NCBI GenBank assembly: GCA_016708955.1
Contig: JADJES010000002.1
Location: 62,001 to 126,000, forward strand
Reading direction: 5' to 3'
DNA from: Nitrosomonas sp.
GTDB taxonomy: Bacteria > Pseudomonadota > Gammaproteobacteria > Burkholderiales > Nitrosomonadaceae
DNA: 64,000 nucleotides
Within the stretch, counting starts at the first letter, position 1, and each line of letters opens with the position of its first letter. The notes beneath the pieces are model-generated. The model saw only the letters and a program-made list of their open reading frames with translations. It had not been told where the DNA came from and searched no databases. Below, piece after piece: positions 1-9,031 of this stretch. A program made the position numbers and the translations under genes.

Positions 1-1343
1 GGCAAGTGCGTACTTGTTAGTCAGAAATGCATGTTGAAATAAAGTGAATTAAAGGTTGAAATTATCTCTGATTTTCAACGAAGAGGTTTTTTCAACATGT
101 CGACCAGTTTGCTGTATCACGCCTTTGGTATAGTTGGTTATTTTTATCAAAGCACTTGTTTTATTGCGGGTGTCATAGTTGTTGCAATACAAGCGGATCA
201 TTGGCGATTGAGATGTCCGGTATGTAAAAGCCGCGAGATACATTGCCGGGGAAAGTTGGTTAGACGCTTCAGGACAGTACCGGTAGGTCAAAAAGCAGTC
301 TATATCGACCTTCCAGTTCAGCGGGTAGAATGCACCCGATGCCAAGCAGTTCGTCAGGTAAAGATACAGTTTGCTGATGAGCACAAGCGCTATACACGTT
401 CTTTCGAAAGATTGGTTTTGGATCTCTCTAGGCACATGACCATCCAGGCAGTAGCACGCCATCTTGGAGTGAGCTGGGATCTGGTTAAGGGAATACAGAA
501 GGACAATCTGAATAAACGTTATCGGTTGCCGAAATTGGCCAAGATAAAACGCATTGCGCTGGATGAAATATACCAAGGCAAGAAGCTGGGTTATTTAACG
601 ATAGTTCTGGATCTTCAACGTGGGGCAGTGATTTTTGTTGGCAATGGGAAAGGTGCCGATGCACTGATTCCGTTTTGGAAGCGTTTGAAACGATCGGGTG
701 CACGGATTGAAGCGGTTGCGACCGACATGGGGCCAGCATACATCAGTGCGGTGCGGGCTAATATCCCAGATGCAACGCTAGTGTTCGATCACTTCCATAT
801 TATTAAGCTGTTCAACGAAAAGTTGACAAAACTGCGTCGTGATCTGCAACGAGAAGCAGAAAATGGGTTGGGCAAACCCGTTTTGAAGGGCATTCGCTGG
901 CTGTTGCTGAAGAACCCTGACAACCTGGATGACAAGCGCAATGAACGTCAACGTCTGGACGAAGCATTAAAGCTCAATGAGCCCTTGGCAACGGCCTATT
1001 ACATGAAAGAAGAGTTACGCAATATCTGGCATCAACCGGATAAACTCTCAGCTCAAAATGCATTGGATGAATGGGTAAAAAAAGCCGCTGCTTCGGATGT
1101 CAACATGCTCAAGCAATTCTCTAAAACTATTGCAGCACACCGCTCAGGTATCCTGGCTTATTTCGATTTTAATGGTTTATCAACCGGGCCGTTGGAAGGT
1201 ACCAACAACAAGATAAAACTTTGCACAAAATGGTCTATGGTTTCAGAGATGTCGAATTCTTTAAACTCAAAATTATGGCGCTGCATGAAACCAATTATGT
1301 TCTCGTCGGTTGAAACTAAAAGTACGCACTTGCCGGATGAACC
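1..1343 (+). mobile_element. ISL3-family insertion sequence, copy 1 (left 9 bp outside window)
   Basis: The right end (1320-1343) reads AAGTACGCACTTGCC followed by GGATGAACC, and its first part is the exact inverse of bases 1-15. Comparison with the second copy at 6720-7990 shows perfect 24-bp terminal inverted repeats, so this copy lacks only the outermost 9 bases of its left end. The single gene inside is a transposase on the + strand. The family assignment rests on the transposase. The right flank after the element starts AAAGTTGT; the matching target duplication cannot be checked because the left flank is outside the window. Confidence 0.9.
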
Positions 1344-1398
1344 AAAGTTGTCGAACATCACGGGGGGAGCATTTGGGTCAAATCAGAGCCCAATGTAG
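97..1398 (+). CDS. ISL3-family transposase, 3' frameshifted
   Basis: DDE transposase that would move the surrounding IS. The N-terminal part has a zinc-binding CPVC...CTRC pattern (about residues 41-84), then the catalytic core: LDE near residue 154, TDMGPAY near residue 209 and the final Glu in LEGTNNKIK near residue 369. Right after this last motif the frame is lost at an A-run (about 1212-1218). Restoring one A gives the usual ending (T-L-H-K-M-V-Y-G-F-R...) with a TGA at about 1311. The open frame instead runs through the IS end and stops at 1398 in flanking DNA. A single-base deletion or a base-calling error is the simplest explanation. The catalytic residues are present, so function is uncertain rather than excluded. 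Confidence 0.9.
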   Translation: MSTSLLYHAFGIVGYFYQSTCFIAGVIVVAIQADHWRLRCPVCKSREIHCRGKLVRRFRTVPVGQKAVYIDLPVQRVECTRCQAVRQVKIQFADEHKRYTRSFERLVLDLSRHMTIQAVARHLGVSWDLVKGIQKDNLNKRYRLPKLAKIKRIALDEIYQGKKLGYLTIVLDLQRGAVIFVGNGKGADALIPFWKRLKRSGARIEAVATDMGPAYISAVRANIPDATLVFDHFHIIKLFNEKLTKLRRDLQREAENGLGKPVLKGIRWLLLKNPDNLDDKRNERQRLDEALKLNEPLATAYYMKEELRNIWHQPDKLSAQNALDEWVKKAAASDVNMLKQFSKTIAAHRSGILAYFDFNGLSTGPLEGTNNKIKLCTKWSMVSEMSNSLNSKLWRCMKPIMFSSVETKSTHLPDEPKLSNITGGAFGSNQSPM

Positions 1399-1445
1399 GC
1401 TCCTCATTTTATTTTTCAATTCCAAAAATTAATTAAGTATTCGCA
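1344..1445 (+). other. Possible gene 3' remnant and weak terminator after IS
   Basis: Between the IS end and the next gene an open frame runs to a TAG at 1396-1398. It could be the last codons of a gene cut off by the IS, but is too short to identify. A GAGCC...GGCTC hairpin (about 1386-1402) followed by a T-rich stretch resembles a weak factor-independent terminator. Confidence 0.3.
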
Positions 1446-1892
1446 ATGCACTATAAAAATAATACACATCCCAGCGTAATTCTGATGATAGATGACAATC
1501 CTACAGATGTTTTGTTGATTAAAGAGGCCTTTGCATTCTGTGAAGCGGATAGTGAAATTCATGTGGCAGAAGATGGCGTGTATGCATTAGAGTTTCTAAA
1601 GCGACAAGGCCAGAATCTTCACGCGCCCCGCCCGGATCTCATCTTGCTGGATCTCAATATGCCGAGAAAAAATGGATTCGAAGTTTTAGCCGAATTGAAG
1701 GCAGATCCTGAGTTAAATACCATCCCGGTTATTATCTATACGTCATCTGTGACCAAGGAAGATATCAAGGCTGCTTATAACAGTCATGCGAATGGCTATA
1801 TCAGAAAATCAGTGGATTTTGACGAATGTATAAAAACAGCACAATCAATTAAAGATTTCTGGTTTTCTACTGCCATATTATATGAACCCTAA
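1446..1892 (+). CDS. Single-domain response regulator (CheY/Rcp1-like)
   Basis: Stand-alone receiver domain of 148 residues with no output domain. The acidic pair is in MIDDNPTD (residues 15-22), the phospho-acceptor Asp is in LILLDLNMP (near residue 68), the conserved Thr/Ser in IIYTSS and the Lys in YIRKSVD. The spacing and the C-terminal KDFWFS resemble Rcp1-type regulators that pair with phytochrome-like or hybrid kinases. It sits 6 bases before the kinase gene at 1899 and is followed by a NarL-type regulator, so the three probably form one signalling operon. The input signal cannot be deduced. Confidence 0.88.
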   Translation: MHYKNNTHPSVILMIDDNPTDVLLIKEAFAFCEADSEIHVAEDGVYALEFLKRQGQNLHAPRPDLILLDLNMPRKNGFEVLAELKADPELNTIPVIIYTSSVTKEDIKAAYNSHANGYIRKSVDFDECIKTAQSIKDFWFSTAILYEP

Positions 1893-1898
1893 TCCGTC

Positions 1899-3270
1899 AT
1901 GAATCCGGCTAAGATTCTTATTTTATTAATTGAAGATAATGAAACTGATGCAATACTTGTGCAAAGTGACTTACAACAAGCGATGGGCGAGCAGATTTCC
2001 GTGGTCCATACGGAACGATTGGATTCTGCGCTGCGATAAAAGCGCTGCCAGTATTCCCATTGCAGTATTATCTTTCAGAGATGATGAGAAGCTTGCAATC
2101 AAAACGATTAAAGCTGGTGCGCAGGATTATCTCGTTAAGGGAAGTCTGACCGAAGGTGTTCTGGCGCGGGTTATTCGCTATTCAATCGAAAGAAAGCGCA
2201 TAGAAGAAAGTAACCGGAAAGCACATCAGCAGTTTCAGACCATCTTTGAAAAAGCACCGCTGGGCATTGCGTTGATTAATTTGTCAACGGGAAAATATTA
2301 CGATGTAAACCCGAAGTATGCATCCATTGCCGGAAGGTGTGTGGATGAACTTCTTGGTACCAACCAGTCGGATATTCTTCATCCGGATGATGTATCCTCT
2401 TACCGGAGTGATATTGAGAGATTCATCAATCATCAGTCGCATGATTGCAAGCTAGCAAAAAGAGTCTTACGCCCGGATATGTCCATTATTTGGATTGAAA
2501 TCTCTATCGTGCCGTTTGAGATCATGGGTAATGGGGAAGTATGCCATTTATGCATGATTGAAGACATTACGGAAAGTAAGCGGATGATCGAGAGTCTCCG
2601 CCAGTTAACGACACATTTGCAGGATGTCAGGGAAGAGGAAAGAACCCGGATTGGCCGAGAAATACACGATGTTCTAGGTGGAACCTTAACTGTTCTGAAA
2701 ATGGACCTGGATTGGCTCTCAAAGAAAATAAGTGCGGATCCAATGCATGAACGGATCAGATCACTTTATGAACTAACAGGCGAAGCCATCGAAACAGCAC
2801 GAAGGGTTTCAATAAATTTGCGTCCCAATGTACTAGACAATTTAGGATTGTACAGTACCATCGAATGGCAAATACGCGAATTTGAGCAACGCACCGATAT
2901 TAGATGCGAATTAGAATCAACGATATCAAATTTATCTTTGAGTAATAAGCACTTTGAAACCAGTATTTTTAGAGTGATTCAGGAAGTGTTTATTAACATA
3001 GTCCGGCACTCACAAGCTACCCGGGTCGATATTGAGCTCTCTGAAGATGAGGATGACATTTTGATTACCATTAAAGACAATGGTGTCGGGATCACCGAAT
3101 CACAAATGCTGAATCCTGAGTCTTTCGGAATAATCGGCATGAATGAGCGGACACAGCAAATCGGCGGTAAACTGGAGATATCCGGGGTGCCTTCTCAGGG
3201 TAGTGTTGTCACGCTCAAGATACCGCTTACCATAGCAACAACAAATGTTGGGGAATTAATCAATGATTAA
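1899..3270 (+). CDS. Receiver-PAS-histidine kinase, receiver damaged by internal deletion
   Basis: The original start is ATG 1899: this frame gives MNPAKILILLIEDNETDA, a normal receiver start, then hits TAA after 46 codons. The frame at about 2040 resumes with the end of a receiver (IPIAVLSFRDDEKLAIKTIKAGAQDYLVKGSL). About 30 codons including the phospho-acceptor Asp are missing and the frame has changed. Everything downstream is intact: a PAS domain (about 2220-2570), a HisKA_3 dimerisation region with the H of REIHDVLGG (near 2660) and an HATPase_c domain (DNGVGI, FGIIGMNER). The kinase could still be made from an internal start; the open frame beginning at 1930 has out-of-frame codons at its 5' end. 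It overlaps the NarL-type gene by 8 bases and is probably its cognate kinase. Confidence 0.8.
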
Positions 3271-3895
3271 AGTTCTGATAGCAGATGATCATGCTTTATT
3301 TCGTGACGGACTTAAACGAATTATCAATGAAACAGACGATATCGATGTGGTTGCGGAAGCCATTGATGGGAAGGATATTTTAAAGAAGGCGAAGGAGTGC
3401 GACTGGGATGTTGCGCTGTTGGATATTAATTTGCCCGATATCAATGGGCTGGACATTCTGAAAAGAATGTTATCAGCGAATGCTGCTTCGCGTGTTCTGG
3501 TTTTAAGCATGTATCCGGAAGAAGAATATGCGATTAGGGCAATTCGTTCCGGAGCATCCGGGTATTTGACGAAAGACAGCCCAACCGATCAGCTCATTAG
3601 TGTGATTCGCCGGCTTGCTAAGGGCGGAAAGTATGTAAATCCTGAGCTGGCAGAGAAGCTTTTATTTAATCCTGTCCCAGATTCTGAGAATTTGACACAC
3701 ACGACATTCTCGAACCGGGAATTTCATGTTTTCAAACTCATTGTTGCCGGAGAGTCCTTAACAGCCATTGCCAATAAATTATCGCTCAGTGTTAAAACAG
3801 TCAGTACGTATCGGTCGCGTATTCTGGAAAAAATGAACATGAAGAATAATGCGCAATTGGTCAAGTATGCGATTCAACACCGGCTGGTGGAATGA
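3263..3895 (+). CDS. NarL/LuxR-family response regulator
   Basis: Two-domain DNA-binding regulator of 210 residues. The receiver has DDH near the start, the acceptor Asp in VALLDINLPDINGLD (near residue 53) and Lys in YLTKDSP. The C-terminal LuxR-type helix-turn-helix spans about residues 145-205 (FSNREFHVFKLIVAGES...VKTVSTYRSRIL). It overlaps the end of the upstream HisKA_3 kinase gene, the usual kinase class for NarL-type partners, so it is very probably phosphorylated by it. The target genes are not known. Confidence 0.92.
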   Translation: MIKVLIADDHALFRDGLKRIINETDDIDVVAEAIDGKDILKKAKECDWDVALLDINLPDINGLDILKRMLSANAASRVLVLSMYPEEEYAIRAIRSGASGYLTKDSPTDQLISVIRRLAKGGKYVNPELAEKLLFNPVPDSENLTHTTFSNREFHVFKLIVAGESLTAIANKLSLSVKTVSTYRSRILEKMNMKNNAQLVKYAIQHRLVE

Positions 3896-3915
3896 GATCG
3901 TATACAATTTCTGCA

Positions 3916-4554
3916 TTATATTTGCGGGGAAAAGGATTGTAATATCACCTGTTTGAGTAATGCCAGTTTTCCATGAAAGAAATGTTCGGCGCCGGGTATG
4001 AAAACGATGGGTTGAGATTGGGGAGTTGCCCATGCCAGTAAATCAGCTGGTAATACGACATCATCTTGATCACCCTGAATAATCAAAGCATACTTCGTCG
4101 CTTCCGGAATTGCCGGCGCATTTAAGTTAACAACCGATGGCGCAACCAGAATGAGAAATTCTGGAATCAGTCGCTCAGCAGCATGCAACTGAATTGCGCC
4201 GCCAAATGAGAAGCCTGCCAGGAGCAGCGGCAGATCCGCGGAATGCGCAGCATTGAATTGATCGCGGACTGTTTGCGTGACAGCCATCACATCTTCTATC
4301 TCGCCGATGCCATGATCAAAAGCGCCTTCGCTTTTACCCACGCCACGAAAATTAAATTTCGCTGTGATAAACCCAAGCGCTAACAAGGTGGTAAATAAGG
4401 TCTGAACAACCTTGTTATCCATTGTTCCGCCGTGTAACGGATGTGGGTGTGCGAGGATAGCGATCCCTCTCGGTACGGATTCCGGTTCCCCCAGGATGAC
4501 CTCGAGTTTCCCGGCAGGGCCATCAATGAAAAATTTTTGCGTAACAGCGGCCAA
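3916..4554 (-). CDS. Alpha/beta hydrolase
   Basis: Predicted serine hydrolase of 212 residues, in the group of short 'dienelactone hydrolase-like' proteins. The oxyanion-side motif AHPHPLHGGTMDNK is near residues 35-48, the nucleophile elbow GFSFGG is near residues 113-118, an acidic residue is in GDQDDVV, and the catalytic His is in GAEHFFHG near residue 190. There is no signal peptide, so it is cytoplasmic. It sits just upstream of the ferredoxin gene on the same strand and may be co-transcribed with it. The substrate is unknown. Confidence 0.85.
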   Translation of the reverse strand: MAAVTQKFFIDGPAGKLEVILGEPESVPRGIAILAHPHPLHGGTMDNKVVQTLFTTLLALGFITAKFNFRGVGKSEGAFDHGIGEIEDVMAVTQTVRDQFNAAHSADLPLLLAGFSFGGAIQLHAAERLIPEFLILVAPSVVNLNAPAIPEATKYALIIQGDQDDVVLPADLLAWATPQSQPIVFIPGAEHFFHGKLALLKQVILQSFSPQI

Positions 4555-4575
4555 GTTTTTTACCTTAAAAGCGGA

Positions 4576-4884
4576 TTAAATTTTCAGGCGTTCAACGATA
4601 TTGCCTTTAATCAGATGCTCATCAATGATTTCGTCGATGTCGTCTTTGTCGATATAGGTATACCAGGTTTCGTCGGGATAAATGACGATGACCGGACCTT
4701 CCTCGCAGCGATCCAAACAACCGGCATTGTTAATGCGGATCTTTTTCTCACCACTTAGCTTTAACGATTTAATTCGCTGCTTGGCATAATCGCGCAATTC
4801 TTGGGCGCAAAAATTGTTACAACATTTGGCGCCGCCTTCGCGTTGATTGGTGCAGAAAAAGACATGGTATTGATAGTAGCTCAT
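4576..4884 (-). CDS. (2Fe-2S) ferredoxin domain protein
   Basis: Small 102-residue protein with a thioredoxin-like [2Fe-2S] ferredoxin fold. Cysteines occur at about positions 11, 21-22 and 26 in the N-terminal half and at CLDRC in the middle. The C-x(n)-C ... C-x3-C pattern is that of stand-alone family members, related to the NuoE-type cluster domain. It ends with the usual Pro-rich/acidic segment GPVIVIYPDETWY. It probably carries electrons in the cytoplasm; the partner is unknown. It lies between potD and the hydrolase gene on the minus strand. Confidence 0.85.
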   Translation of the reverse strand: MSYYQYHVFFCTNQREGGAKCCNNFCAQELRDYAKQRIKSLKLSGEKKIRINNAGCLDRCEEGPVIVIYPDETWYTYIDKDDIDEIIDEHLIKGNIVERLKI

Positions 4885-4918
4885 AGGTGTTCTATAAAGA
4901 AATGGATAAATCGTTAGT

Positions 4919-6034
4919 TTAACGTAATTTTATTTCTGTCCAAATGCGGCTGAGTATCCGGCGTTGTTTATGATTCAAGTCCGTGATCATTTCCAGCCGG
5001 GAAAACGACTCTTCATCTGGAAATATCACTTTGTTTTGCAGTAATTCAGGCCGGATGAATGGTTTGGCATCGATATTGGGGTTGCCTGATCCGATCAGGT
5101 TGGTCAGCTCAGCGGAATTCCTGCCATCCAGCATAAAATTAATAAATTGATGCGCCAGATCCGGGTGTTTTCCACTTTGATGCAGCACCATGCTGTCCAA
5201 TGACATCACCGCGCCCTGCTTGGGAATCGCATAATCAATGGTGAAATGGCGTCCGGTTTTTTGGGCATCCAGTGCAGCCTGAAATAAATCGTTGGAATAA
5301 CCATGCACCACCCATAAATCACCAATGGCAATTTCGCGGATATAACTCGTGTTGCTGAATGCAGCCCAATACGGTTTGGCGCGGATGATTAATTCCTTGG
5401 CTTGATTCCAATGCACTTCATCTTGATCGTTTGCCGCATACCCCAAATATAACAACGCTGCTGCCATCAGCTCACGCGGACTATCCAGCACGGTAACGCG
5501 GCCTTTTATTTTCTGCAGGTATTCCGGTTCAAAGATAATCGCCCAAGTATCTGTCGGCAAACCGAGTTCTCGCACTTTATTCGTATTAAACCCGAGTAAA
5601 GTGAGCGTATAAGCATAGGGGACAGAATATTGATTCGTAGGATCGAATAGCGTTTTGAGATAAGCAGGATGGATATTCTTGATATTCGGCAATAATGTTT
5701 TATCCAAGGGGATGAGAACACCTTGGCGTATCAAAGTATCCATGGCATTGCCTGTCGGTACGATTAAGTCATAACCGGATGCACCGGCAGCCAGCTTGGC
5801 CAGCATCTCTTCGTTATCAGAAAAATAATCTTGTTTTACCTGGCAATCGCACGAAGCTTCAAAGCGCTGAATCGTTTCCGGTGCAATGTAGTTGTTCCAA
5901 TTAAATACTTGCAGGATGCGCGCAGGGGGAGTATTAGAACCCGTAGAATTGTCTTGTTGCGCGCAACCCATTACAGAAATTGTTAGGAATAGCGCTAGGC
6001 TCAATCGAACCAATCTTTGCAACAAATTCATCAT
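4919..6034 (-). CDS. potD: Polyamine ABC transporter substrate-binding lipoprotein PotD
   Basis: Binds spermidine/putrescine (or a related polyamine) outside the membrane and delivers it to PotBC. The N-terminus is a lipoprotein signal with Cys24 in VMGCAQQ. Family hallmarks are FNWNNYIAPETIQRFE after the signal, ...DYFSDNEEMLAKL, YDLIVPTGNAMD and the C-terminal LDGRNSAELTN. It starts 3 bases after the potC stop, the usual order potA-potB-potC-potD. potC is interrupted by an IS, so export of the membrane partner and expression of potD from the upstream promoter are probably impaired. Confidence 0.93.
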   Translation of the reverse strand: MMNLLQRLVRLSLALFLTISVMGCAQQDNSTGSNTPPARILQVFNWNNYIAPETIQRFEASCDCQVKQDYFSDNEEMLAKLAAGASGYDLIVPTGNAMDTLIRQGVLIPLDKTLLPNIKNIHPAYLKTLFDPTNQYSVPYAYTLTLLGFNTNKVRELGLPTDTWAIIFEPEYLQKIKGRVTVLDSPRELMAAALLYLGYAANDQDEVHWNQAKELIIRAKPYWAAFSNTSYIREIAIGDLWVVHGYSNDLFQAALDAQKTGRHFTIDYAIPKQGAVMSLDSMVLHQSGKHPDLAHQFINFMLDGRNSAELTNLIGSGNPNIDAKPFIRPELLQNKVIFPDEESFSRLEMITDLNHKQRRILSRIWTEIKLR

Positions 6035-6719
6035 AATTATTTCGATTCACCTTTCAACATGCTGGTATCGAATCGCGTTGCGATGATGATCAGTGTTAAT
6101 GTCAGTAACATCAATAGTGTTGAAATGGCATTCACCTCCGGTGTGACAGCCACTTTGATCATCGTATAAATCTGAATCGGCAGAATCGGTTCGCCGGCAC
6201 CTTTGGTAAAGAAAGTAATGACAAAATCATCAATTGAAAGGGTAAATGACATTAAAGCCCCCGCGATGACGGCAGGTCTTATTAAAGGTAAAGTGATTTG
6301 ATGAAAAGTCTGCCAGGGCGTTGCGCCCAAATCTCTCGCAGCTTCAAAAATGGATTCATCCATGCCTTGCAAACGTGCGCGCACAATAATAGCGACAAAT
6401 CCGATACAGAAAGTCGTGTGCGCAATGATAATGGAAAGCATGCCCAGTGTCAGATTAAGCACTTGCAGAAAAAATAGCAGCAGGGAAACACCTAATAGGA
6501 TTTCAGGCATGGCAACCGGTGTAAAAGCGAGGATCGGCAATACCTTCAGCTTGTAACGATGAATCGCCAAACCTGCCATGGTTCCCAATGTGGTTGCCAG
6601 AAAACTGGCGCTGATCGCAATGATCAATGAGTTACGCGCAGCCAGCAACATTTCATGGTTATTCAATAAAGCTTTATACCAATGTAAGGTAAAACCAACC
6701 CACTCGGCATTGAGTTTCG

Positions 6720-7990
6720 GGTTCATCCGGCAAGTGCGTACTTTTGGGTTTAACCGACAAGGACATAATTGGTTTCATGCAGGCCAAATTTTGAGTTTAA
6801 AGACTCGACATCTCTGAAACCAAGGCCATTTGTGCAAAGTTTTTATCTTGTTGTTGGTACCTTAGGCCCGGTTGATAAACCATTAAAATCGAAATAAGCC
6901 AGGATACCTGGCGGTGTGCTGCAATAGTTTTGAGAATTGCTTGAGCATGTTGACATCGAAGCAGCGCTTTTTTACCCATTCATCCAATGCATTTGAGCTG
7001 AGAGTTTATCCGGTTGATGCCAGATATTGCGTAACTCTTCTTTCATGTAATAGGCCGTTGCCAAGGGCTCATTGAGCTTTATGCTTCGTCCAGACGTTGA
7101 CGTTCATTGCGCTTGTCATCCAGGTTGTCAGGGTTCTTCAGCAACAGCCAGCGAATGCCCTTCAAAACGGGTTTGCCCAACCCATTTCTGCTTCTCGTTG
7201 CAGATCCGACGCAGTTTTGTCAACTTTCGTTGAACAGCTTAATAATATGGAAGTGATCGAACACTAGCGTTGCATCTGGGATATTAGCCCGCCCGACTGA
7301 TGTATGCTGGCCCCATGTCGGTCGCAACCGCTTAATCCGTGCACCGATCGTTTCAAACGCTTCCAAAACGGAATCAGGCTGGCACCTTATGCCAACAAAA
7401 TACTGCCCCCGTTGAAGATCCAGAACTATCGTTAAATAACCACCTTGCCTTGGTATATTTTCCGCGCATGCGTTTTATCTTGGCCAATTTCGCCACGTTT
7501 TTCGATTGTCCTTCTGTATTCCCTTAACAGTCCCAGCTCACTCCAAGATGGCGTGCTACTGCCTGGATGGTCATGTGCCTAGAGATCCAAAACCAATCTT
7601 TCGAAAGAACGTTATAGCGCTTGTGCTCATCAGCAAACTGTATCTTTACCGAACTGCTTGGCATCGGGTGCATTCTACCCCTGAACTGGAAGGTCGTATA
7701 GACTGCTTTGCCTACCGGTACTGTCCTGAAGCGTCTAACCAACTTTCCCCGGAATGTATCTCGCGGCTTTCATCGACATCTCAATCGCAATGATCGCTTG
7801 TTGCAACAACTTGACACCCGCAATAAAACGTGCTTTGATAAAATAACCAACTATACCAAAGGCGTGATACAGCAAACTGGTCGACATGTTGAAAAAACCT
7901 CTTCGTTGAAAATCGAGATAATTTAACCTTTAATTCACTTTATTTCAACATGCATTTCTGACTAACAAGTACGCACTTGCCGGATGAACC
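6720..7990 (-). mobile_element. ISL3-family insertion sequence, copy 2, inside potC
   Basis: Second copy of the element at the window start, in the opposite orientation. Both ends carry a perfect 24-bp inverted repeat (6720-6743 and 7967-7990, beginning GGTTCATCCGGCAAGTGCG). It is 1271 bp long against about 1352 bp for copy 1. In the compared region the difference is almost wholly small deletions. Confidence 0.93.
6750..7887 (-). pseudogene. ISL3-family transposase, many small deletions
   Basis: Corresponds to the transposase of copy 1, from ATG at 7887 to a TAA at 6750-6752. Fragments of the same protein are readable in changing frames, for example VRRFRTVPVGKAVY, QFADEHKRY and SRHMTIQAVARHLGVSWD at 7520-7740. 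Over the first 160 bases at least eight one- or two-base deletions and no clear substitutions are seen relative to copy 1. That pattern is more typical of uncorrected sequence errors in a repeat than of natural decay, so the real gene could be intact. Confidence 0.85.
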
Positions 7991-8137
7991 GAGTTTTGAG
8001 TCGTTGAATGAAAATACGACCACGATGATCAATGGAATATACAAGAAGGCATAGACCAGAATCGATACTATCCACAAAGCTGTCTGACGACGCGGCATTC
8101 TAATAATCGCTCAGTAGAGAAAATGCATAGGATTTAT

Positions 8138-9031
8138 TCAAACTGGGTTACGGGTTCTGGCAAACCAGGAAAACAAACCGGCGGTACCTAACACGGCCAG
8201 CGTCAGCATGATCGAAAGTGTCGAGCCAAAAGGCCAGTCTCTGGTTCCCAGGAATTGATCTTTAATCAAATTGCCGATCATGATATCGCCTGTTCCACCC
8301 AAGATGTCCGGGATTGCAAACATGCCAAGGACAGGAATAAAAACCAAAGCTGATCCGGAAAATATGCCGGGCAGTGATTGCGGCCAAGTGACATACCAGA
8401 AACGCTGCCAGCTATTCGCACCTAAATCTTGTGCCGCATCAAGCAAAATAGGATCATGCTTTTCCAGATTGGTATACAACGGCAATATCATAAATGGCAG
8501 GTGAACATAAACCATCCCGATCAAAACTGCGAAAGGAGAGAATAACAGCGTGACCGGTGCAATACCCAAAAAAGCCAGAATCCCGTTGATAAAGTGACTG
8601 AATCCGGATTCTGGGCCGAGAATAATCATCCAGGCATAAATGCGAACCAAAAAATTACTGGCAAACGGCAGCACAACCAGCATGATCATCAAATTACGAA
8701 ATTTTTTTCGGCTACGGGCAATCAGTAACGCAAGCGGGTAGGCCATGGCAATGCAAATGAGCGTGGTGAATGTTGCTACTGCAAACGACTTTAGAAATAT
8801 TTCGGTATAAATAAAATCGCTAAAGAAGAATTGATAGGTTTCAATCGTCAAACCGGAATCACCAGCCACTTCTCCCGGCAAGATGTTAATCGGAGCCAGA
8901 CCGCCAAATTCACCCGGAAGGCGAAAAGAAGTAAAGACCATGATCAAGCTCGGGGCCACAAAGAAAATCAGCAAGAATAATAGCGGCGGGCCACTGATGA
9001 GCCATTTGAGGAGACGGCTTGAGGTTTGCAT
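8138..9031 (-). CDS. potB: Polyamine ABC transporter permease PotB
   Basis: Inner-membrane permease of 297 residues with about six transmembrane helices, pairing with PotC to form the polyamine channel. The conserved EAA loop that contacts the ATPase PotA reads DAAQDLGANSWQRFWYVTWP near residue 205. The N-terminal hydrophobic segment PPLLFLLIFFVAPSLIMVF is typical. The potC start lies 40 bases downstream. potA is not directly upstream but 4.4 kb away, which is unusual for this operon; a decayed partial copy of the potB 5' region lies at about 10278-10430. Confidence 0.93.
   Translation of the reverse strand: MQTSSRLLKWLISGPPLLFLLIFFVAPSLIMVFTSFRLPGEFGGLAPINILPGEVAGDSGLTIETYQFFFSDFIYTEIFLKSFAVATFTTLICIAMAYPLALLIARSRKKFRNLMIMLVVLPFASNFLVRIYAWMIILGPESGFSHFINGILAFLGIAPVTLLFSPFAVLIGMVYVHLPFMILPLYTNLEKHDPILLDAAQDLGANSWQRFWYVTWPQSLPGIFSGSALVFIPVLGMFAIPDILGGTGDIMIGNLIKDQFLGTRDWPFGSTLSIMLTLAVLGTAGLFSWFARTRNPV

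Larger units (their letters stand above)
6712..7998. repeat. 8-bp target-site duplication flanking IS copy 2
   Basis: GAGTTTCG at 6712-6719 and GAGTTTTG at 7991-7998 border the IS directly and differ at one base. An 8-bp duplication is the usual length for ISL3-family elements. The interrupted potC reading frame is restored when one copy is removed, which supports the exact boundaries. Confidence 0.85.
6037..8098 (-). pseudogene. potC: PotC permease gene split by an insertion sequence
   Basis: The 5' part is 8098-7991 (36 codons, MPRRQTALWI ... FNDSKL, first transmembrane helix). The 3' part is 6711-6037 (224 codons from NAEWVGFTLHW). Removing the IS (6720-7990) and one 8-bp target copy joins K-L directly to N-A-E-W in frame and gives a 260-residue protein, close to the usual PotC length. 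The 3' part keeps the ABC permease EAA loop (EAARDLGATPWQTFHQITLP). As it stands only a truncated permease starting at an internal Met (6726) could be made, without the first helix, so the importer is probably non-functional. Confidence 0.92.

Noticed and set aside
1208..1225. Possible programmed frameshift in the ISL3 transposase
   Set aside because: ISL3 elements normally encode the transposase in one frame, and the shift lies after the last catalytic residue at a plain A-run; a deletion or base error is simpler.
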